From: Panopea generosa
Lineage: Eukaryota; Mollusca; Bivalvia; Adapedonta; Hiatellidae
Reading direction: 5' to 3'
Assembly (NCBI GenBank): GCA_029582155.1
Contig: CM055899.1
Location: forward strand, 53,594,353-53,658,352
Length of the DNA stretch: 64,000 bases
In this document: positions 55,801 through 64,000 of the stretch, piece by piece
How positions within the stretch are numbered: the stretch's first letter is position 1
Layout: every line of letters starts with the position of its first letter
Made by a program: the position numbers and the translations under genes
The notes under the pieces: generated by a model
The model's input: the letters and a program-made list of their open reading frames with translations, nothing else
What the model was told of the DNA's origin: nothing
The model's database searches: none

Positions 55801-58800
55801 AATATAAACAATAGTGAAACATATGACTAATGTGTAGAATAATCACTATCGAGCATTAGAAGAAACGTGAAACATACACAATATTGAAACATATGACTAA
55901 TGTGTAGACTAATCACTATCAAGCATTAGAAGTAATATGAAACATACACAATAGCGAAACAGGTGACTAATATATAGAATAATTATCAACCATAAGAAGT
56001 AATGTGAAACATACACAATAGTGTAAAACATATGACTAATATATAGAATAATCACTATCAAGCATAAGAAGTATTGTGAAACATAAACAACAGTGAAACA
56101 TATGACAAATGTGTAGAATAATCACTATCAAGCACTGGAAGTAATGTTAAACATACACAATAGTGAAACATATGACTAATGTGCAGAATAACCAATATCA
56201 ACCATAAGGAGTAATTTGAAACAAACACAATAGTGAAACATATAACTAATGTGTAGAATAATCGCTATCAAGCATTAGAAGTAATGTGAAACATAAACAA
56301 TAGTGAAACATATGACTAATGTATAGAATAATCACTATCAAGCATTAGAAGTCATGTGAAACATACACAATAGTGAAACATATGACTAATGTATAGAATC
56401 ACCAATACCAAGCATTAGAAGTAATGTGAAACATACACAATAGTGAAACATATAACTAATGTGTAGAATAATCACTTTCAAGCATTAGAAGTAATATGAA
56501 TCATACACAATAGTGAAACATATGACTAATGTGTAGAATAATCAATATCAACCATAAGAAGTAACATGAAACATACACAATAGTGAAACATATGACTAAT
56601 GTATAGAATAATCACTATCAAGCATTAGAAGTAATGTGAAACATACACAATAGTGAAACATATGACTAATGTGTAGAATAATCAATATCAACCATAAGAA
56701 GTATTGTAAAACATACACAATAGTGAAACATATGACTTATGTATAGAATAATCAATATCAAGCATTAGAAGTAATGCGAAACATACGCGATAGTGAAACA
56801 TATGACTAATGTATAGAATAATCACTATCAAGCATTAGAAGTAATGAGAAACATACGCGATAGTGAAACATATGACTAATGTATAGAATAATCAATATCA
56901 AGCATTAGAAGTATTGAGAAACATATGCAATAGTGAAACATATGACTAATGTATAGAATAATCAATATCAAGCATTAGAAGTAATGTGAAACATACGCAA
57001 TAGTTAAACATTTGACTAATGTATAGAATAATCAATATCAAGCATTAGAAGTAATGTGAAACATACACAATAGTGAAACATATGACTAATGTTTAAAATA
57101 ATCAATATCAAGCATTAGAAGTAATGTGAAACATACAAAATAGTGAAACATATGACTAATGTACAGAATAATCACTATCAAGCATTAGAAGTAATGTGAA
57201 ACATACACAATAGTGAAACATATGACTAATGTATAGAATAATCAATATCAAGCATTAGAAGTAATGTGAACACACACAATAGTGAAACATATTACTAAAT
57301 TGAATGTATAGAATAATCACTTTCAAGCATTAGAAGTAATATGAAACATACACAATATTGAAACAGGTGACTAATGTATAGAATAATTATCAACTATAAG
57401 AAGTAATGAGAAACATACGCGATAGTGAAACATATGACTATTGTAGAGAATAATCAATATCAAGCATTAGAAGTATTGAGAAACATACGCAATAGTGAAA
57501 CATATGACTAATGTATAGAATAATCAATATCAAGCATTAGAAGTAATGTGAAACATACGCAATAGTTAAACATTTGACTAATGTATAGAATAATCAATAT
57601 CAAGCATTAGAAGTAATGTGAAACATACACAATAGTGAAACATATGACTAATGTTTAAAATAATCAATATCAAGCATTAGAAGTAATGTGAAACATACAA
57701 AATAGTGAAACATATGACTAATGTACAGAATAATCACTATCAAGCATTAGAAGTAATGTGAAACATACACAATAGTGAAACATATGACTAATGTATAGAA
57801 TAATCAATATCAAGCATTAGAAGTAATGTGAACACACACAATAGTGAAACATATTACTAAATTGAATGTATAGAATAATCACTTTCAAGCATTAGAAGTA
57901 ATATGAAACATACACAATATTGAAACAGGTGACTAATGTATAGAATAATTATCAACTATAAGAAGTTATGCGAAACATACACAATAGTAAAACATATGAC
58001 TAATGTATAGAATAATCACTGTCAAGCACTAGAAGTAATGTGAAACATACACAATAGTGAAACATATGACTAATGTGTTGAATAATCAATATCAACCATA
58101 AGAAGTAATTTGAAACAAAAGCAATAGTGAATCGTATGACTAATGTGTAGAATAATCACTATCAAGCATTAGAAGTAATGTGAAACATACACAATAGTGA
58201 ATAATATGACTAATGTATAGAATCATCAATACCAAGCATTAGATGTAATGTGAAATATACACAATAGTGAAACATATGACTTATGTGTAGAATAATCAAT
58301 ATCAACCATAAGAAGTAATTTGAAACATACACGATAGTGAAACATATCACTAATGTATAGAAGAATCACTATCAAGCATAAGAATTAATATGAAACATTA
58401 ACAATAGTGAAACATATTACTAATGTATAGTAATCATTATCAAGCATTAGAAGTAATGTGAAACATACACAATAGTGAAACATATGACTAATATGTAGAA
58501 TAATCAATATCAAGCATTAGAAGTAATGTGAAACATATACAATAGTGAAACATGTGAATAATGTGTAGAATAGTGATGATCAAGCATTAGAAGTAATGTG
58601 AAACATACACAATAGTGAAACATATGACTAAGTATAGAATAATCGATATCAAGCATTAGAAGAAATGTGAAACACGCAAAATAGTGAAACATATGAATAA
58701 TGTATAGAATAATCGATATCAAGCATAAGAAGTAATGTGAAACATACACAATAGTGAAACATATGACTAATGTATAGAATAATCACTATCAAGCATTAAA

Positions 58801-61800
58801 AGTAACGTGAAACATACGCAATAGTGAAACATATGACTAATGTATAGAATACTAATGTATAAAATAATCAATATCAAGCATTAGAAGTAACGTGAAACAT
58901 ACACAATAGTGAAACATATGACTACTGTATAGAATAATCACTATTAAGCATTAGAAGTAACGTGAGACATTCACAATAGTGAAACATATGACTAATGTGT
59001 AGACTAATCAATATCAAGCATTAGAAGTAACGTGAAATATAAACAATAGTGAAACATATGACTAATGTGTAGAATAATCACTATCGAGCATTAGAAGTAA
59101 CGTGAAACATACGCAATCGTGAAACATATGACTAATGTGTAGACTAATCACTATCAAGCATTAGAAGTAATATGAAACATACACAATAGCGAAACAGGTG
59201 ACTAATATATAGAATAATTATCAACCATGAGAAGTAATGTGAAACATACACAATAGTGTAAAACATATGACTAATGTATAGAATAATCACTATCAAGCAT
59301 AAGATGTATTGTTAAACATACACAACAGTGAAACATATGACAAATGTGTAGAATAATCACTATCAAGCATTGGAAGTAATGTAAAACATACACAATAGTG
59401 AAACATATGACTAATGTGTAGAATAATCAATATCAACCATAAGAAATAATTTGAAACAAACACAATAGTGAAACATACAACTAATGTGTAGAATAATCAC
59501 TATCAAGCATTAGAAGTAATGTGAAACATACACAATAGTGAAACATATGACTAATGTATAGAATAATCACTATCAAGCATTAGAAGTCATGTGAAACATA
59601 AACAATAGTGAAACATATGACTAATGTATAGAATCACCAATACCAAGCATTAGAAGTAATGTGAAACAGACAGACACAATAGTGAAACATATAACTAATG
59701 TGTAGAATAATCACTTTCAAGCATTACAAGTAATATGAATCATAGACAATAGTGAAACATATGACTAATGTGTAGAATAATCAATATCAACCATAAGAAG
59801 TAACATGAAACATACACAATAGTGAAACATATGACTAATGTATAGAATAATCACTATCAAGCATTAGAAGTAATGTGAAACATACACAATAGTGAAACAT
59901 ATGACTAATGTGTTGAATAATCAATATCAACCATAAGAAGTAATGTGAAACATACACAATAGTGAAACATATGACTTATGTATAGAATAATCAATATCAA
60001 GCATAAGAAGTAATGCAAAACATACACAATAGTGAAACATATGACTAATGTATAGAATAATCAATATCAAGCATTAGAAGTAATGCGAAACATACGCGAT
60101 AGTGAAACATATGACTTATGTATAGAATAATTAATATCAAGCATTAGAAGTAATGAGAAACATACGCAATAGTGAAACATATGACTTATGTATAGAATAA
60201 TCAATATCAAGCATTAGAAGTAATGTGAAACATACGCAATAGTTAAACATATGACTAATGTATAGAATAATCAATATCAAGCATTAGAAGTAATGTGAAA
60301 CATACACAATAGTGAAACATATGACTAATGTATAGAATAATCAATATCAAGCATTAGAAGTAATGTGAAACATAAAAAATAGTGAAACATATGACTAATG
60401 TACAGAATAATCATTATCAAGCATTAGAAGTAATGTGAACACACACAATAGTGAAACATATTACTAAATTGAATGTATAGAATAATCATTTTCAAGCATT
60501 AGAAGTAATATGAAACATACACAATATTGAAACAGGTGACTAATGTATAGAATAATTATCAACCATAAGAAGTAATGTGAAACATACACAATAGTGAAAC
60601 ATATGACTATTGTATAGAATAATAACTATCAACCATTAAAAGTATTGTGAAACATATACAATAGTAAAACATATAACTAATGTATGGAATAATCACTGTC
60701 AAGCATTAGAAGTAATGTGAAACATACACAATAGTGAAACATATGACTAATGTGTTGAATAATCAATATCAACCATAAGAAGTAATTTGAAATAAAAGCA
60801 ATAGTGAAACGTATGACTAATGTGTAGAATAATCACTATCAAGCATTAGAAGTAATGTGAAACATACACAATAGTGAAAAATATGACTAATGTATAGAAT
60901 CATCAATACCAAGCATTAGATGTAATGTGAAATATACACAATAGTGAAACATATGACTTATGTGTAGAATAATCAATATCAACCATAAGAAGTAATATGA
61001 AACATACACAATAATGAAATAGGTAACTAATGTATAGAATAATTATCAACCATAAGAAGTAATGTGAAACATACACAATAGTGAAACATATGACTATTGT
61101 ATAGAATAATCACTATCAAGCATTAAAAATATTGAGAAACATACACAATAGTGAAACATATGACTAATGTATAGAATAATCACTGTCAAGCATTAGAAGT
61201 AATGTGAAACATACACAATAGTGAAACATATGACTAATGTGTTGAATAATCAATATCATCCATCAGAAGTAATTTGAAACAAACACAATAGTGAAACATA
61301 TGACTAATGTGTTGAATAATCAATATCAACCATAACAAGTAATTTGAAACAAACGCAATAGTGAAACATATGACTAATGTGTAGAATAATCACTATCAAG
61401 CATTAGAAGTAATGTGAAACATACACAATAGTGAAACATATGACTTATGTGTAGAATAATCAATATTAACCATAAGAAGTAATTTGAAACATACACAATA
61501 GTGAAACATATGACTAATGTATAGAATAATCACTATCAAGCATTAGAAGTAATGTGAAACATACACAATAGTAAAACATATGACTAATGTATAGAATAAT
61601 AATTATCAAGCATTAGAAGTAATGTGAAACATAAACAATAGTGAAACATATGACTAATGTATAGTAATCATTATCAAGCATTAGAAGTAATGTGAAACAT
61701 ACACAATAGTGAAACATATGACTAATATGTAGAATAATCAATATCAAGCATTAGAAGTAATGTGAAACATATACAATAGTGAAACATGTGACTAATGTGT

Positions 61801-64000
61801 AGAATAATGATGATCAAGCATTAGAAGTAATGTGAAACATACACAATAGTGAAAAATATGACTAATGTGTAGAAACATCAATACCAAGCATTAGATGTAA
61901 TGTGAAATATACACAATAGTGAAACATATGACTTATGTGTAGAATAATCAATATCAACCATAAGAAGTAATTTGAAACATACACAATATTGAAACATATG
62001 ACTAATGTATAGAATAATCACTATCAAGCATAAGATTTAATATGAAACATAAACAATAGTGAAACATATGACTAATGTATAGTAATCATTATCAAGCATT
62101 AGAAGTAATGTGAAACATACACAATAGTGAAACATATGACTAATATGTAGAATAATCAATATCAAGCATTAGAAGTAATGTGAAACATATACAATAGTGA
62201 AACATGTGACTAATGTGTAGAATAGTGATGATCAAGCATTAGAAGTAATGTGAAACATACACAATAGTGAAACATATGACTAATGTATAGAATAATCACT
62301 ATCAAGCATTAGATGTAATGTGAAACATACATAATACTGAAACATATGACTAATTTGTAGAATAATCACTATCAAGCATTAGAATTAATGTGAAACACAC
62401 ACAATAGTGAAACATATGACTAATGTACAGAATCATCAATATCAAGCATAAGAAGTAATGTGAAACACACACAATAGTGAAACATATGACTAATGTACAG
62501 AATAATCACTATCAATCATTAGAAGTAATGTGAAACATACACAATAGTGAAACATATGACTAATGTACAGAATCATCAATATCAAGCATAAGAAGTAATG
62601 TGAAACACACACAATAGTGAAACATATTACTTATGTATAGAATAATCAATATCAAGCATGAGAAATAAATAAAACATATACAATAGTGAAACATATGACT
62701 AATGTGTAGAATAATCACTATAAAGCATTAGAAGTAATATGAAACATACACAATAATGAAATAGGTAACTAATGTATAGAATAATTATCAACCATAAGAA
62801 GTAATGTGAAACATACACAATCGTGAAACATATGACTATTGTATAGAATAATCACTATCAAGCATTAAACGTATTGTGAAATATACACAATAGTGAAACA
62901 TATGACTAATGTATAGAATAATCACTGTCAAGCATTAGAAGTAATGTGAAACATACACAATAGTGAAACATATGACTAATGTGTTGAATAATCAATATCA
63001 TTCATAAGAAGTAACTTAAAAACAAACGCAATAGTGAAACATATGACTAATGTGTAGAATAATCACTATCAAGCATAAGAAGTAATGTGAAACATACACA
63101 ATAGTGAAACATATGACTAATGTATAGAATCATCAATACCAAGCATTAGAAGTAATGTGAAACATACACAATAGTGAAACATATGACTTATGTGTAGAAT
63201 AATCAATATTAACCAAAAGAAGTAATTTGAATCATACACACTAGTGAAACATATGACTAATGTATAGAATAATCACTATCAAGCATAAGAAGTAATGTGA
63301 AACATACACAATAGTAAAACATATGACTAATGTATAGAATGATAATTATCAAGCATTAGAAGTAATGTGAAACATAAACAATAGTGAAACATATGACTAA
63401 TGTATAGTAATCATTATCAAGCATTAGAAGTAATGTGAAACATACACAATAGTGAAACATATGACTAATATGTAGAATAATCAATATCAAGCATTAGAAG
63501 TAATGTGAAACATATACAATAGTGAAACATGTGACTAATGTGTAGAATAATGATGATCAAGCATTAGAAGTAATGTGAAACATACACAATAGTGAAACAT
63601 ATGACTAATGTATAGAATAATCACTATCAAGCATTAGATGTAATATGAAACATACACAATACTGAAACATATGACTAATGTGTAGAATAATCAATATCAA
63701 GCATTTGAAGTAATGTGAAATATACACATAGTGAAACTGATGACTAATGTGTAGAATAATCAATACCAAGCATTCGAAGTAATGTGAAACATAAACAATA
63801 ATGAAACATATGACTTATGTGTAGAATAATCAATATCAAGCATTAGAAGTAATGTGACATGTGACTAATGTGTATAATAATCACAATCAAGCATTAGAAG
63901 TAATGTGAAACACACACAATAGTGAAACATATGACTAATGTACAGAATCATCAATATCAAGCATAGGAAGTTATGTGAAACACATAGAATAGTGAAACAT
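52900..64000. repeat. 70-bp satellite array (about 158 copies), open at the window end
   Basis: The unit is aatcaatatcaagcattaga, agtaatgtgaaacatacaca, atagtgaaacatatgactaa, tgtatagaat (70 bp). Subtypes differ at fixed places: cactatc or caatatc, aagcattag or aaccataag, and tgtata or tgtgta. A block of about 2,050 bp starting near 53000 is repeated almost without change from about 55050 (tagtgcatagtgcaac at 53041 and 55091). Part of it recurs near 58620. A block with actaaattgaatgtatagaa recurs at about 57295, 57856 and 60465. The ORFs inside on the minus strand are artefacts. The array continues beyond the window. Confidence 0.97.

Noticed and set aside
53273..58749. Three similar hydrophobic minus-strand ORFs (MYVSHYFLCLISIILYI type)
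   Set aside because: They are the 70-bp satellite read in one frame and recur only because the array has higher-order repeats.

Overview
This is an AT-rich (about two-thirds A+T by eye) animal genomic window, most likely from a mollusc, probably a bivalve. The evidence is spliced genes with GT-AG introns, tRNA-derived SINEs, several LINE types, a DIRS-like tyrosine-recombinase retrotransposon, cut-and-paste DNA transposons and kilobases of minisatellite. Nothing bacterial is present: no operons, no CRISPR. The taxonomic call is an inference from repeat content and protein style, not from a marker gene.

The one intact host gene is a four-exon flavin-containing monooxygenase (FMO) on the minus strand, joined from 25557..25392, 24335..24171, 17966..17276 and 16348..16012. 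It encodes 452 residues with matching intron phases, the FAD motif, the FMO signature and the NADPH motif. Its introns hold much repeat: a 32-bp minisatellite in intron 1 that includes the exon 1 splice donor, about 5.3 kb of 61-bp satellite in intron 2, and a fold-back element in intron 3. A decayed copy of the last exon lies at about 10453..10690 within a 2.3-kb direct duplication.

Layout: 1..5716, 55-bp satellite; 5715..5863, tRNA-Leu-type SINE; 6340..9811, arm A of a long inverted repeat (arm B is 37772..44221); 9115..11400, duplication of the FMO 3' region; 11443..12165, 76-bp repeat; 14577..25557, FMO locus; 26600..27027, Tc1/mariner relic; 27420..29137, internally deleted LINE; 30219..31440, fold-back element with tRNA-like arms; 33085..35720, dead element with a Mutator-like transposase and a YqaJ-type nuclease; 36052..36600, C2H2 zinc-finger reading frame split by one TAG; 39641..43343, Ginger1-like transposon inserted in arm B; 44770..46150, dead LINE; 46302..49118, DIRS-like remnant between 220-bp direct repeats; 49275..52890, SINEs and small repeats; 52900..64000, 70-bp satellite running off the window.

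The most informative structure is the inverted pair A/B flanking the FMO locus. Comparing the arms exposes two later insertions. One is a 3,703-bp Ginger1-like element in B, with CCGG target duplications and an unoccupied site in A. The other is a LINE fragment found only in A. I found no convincing new multi-gene system. The strongest unusual observations are the splice-donor minisatellite, the Ginger1-like element with its natural empty site, and the transposase plus YqaJ-nuclease relic.
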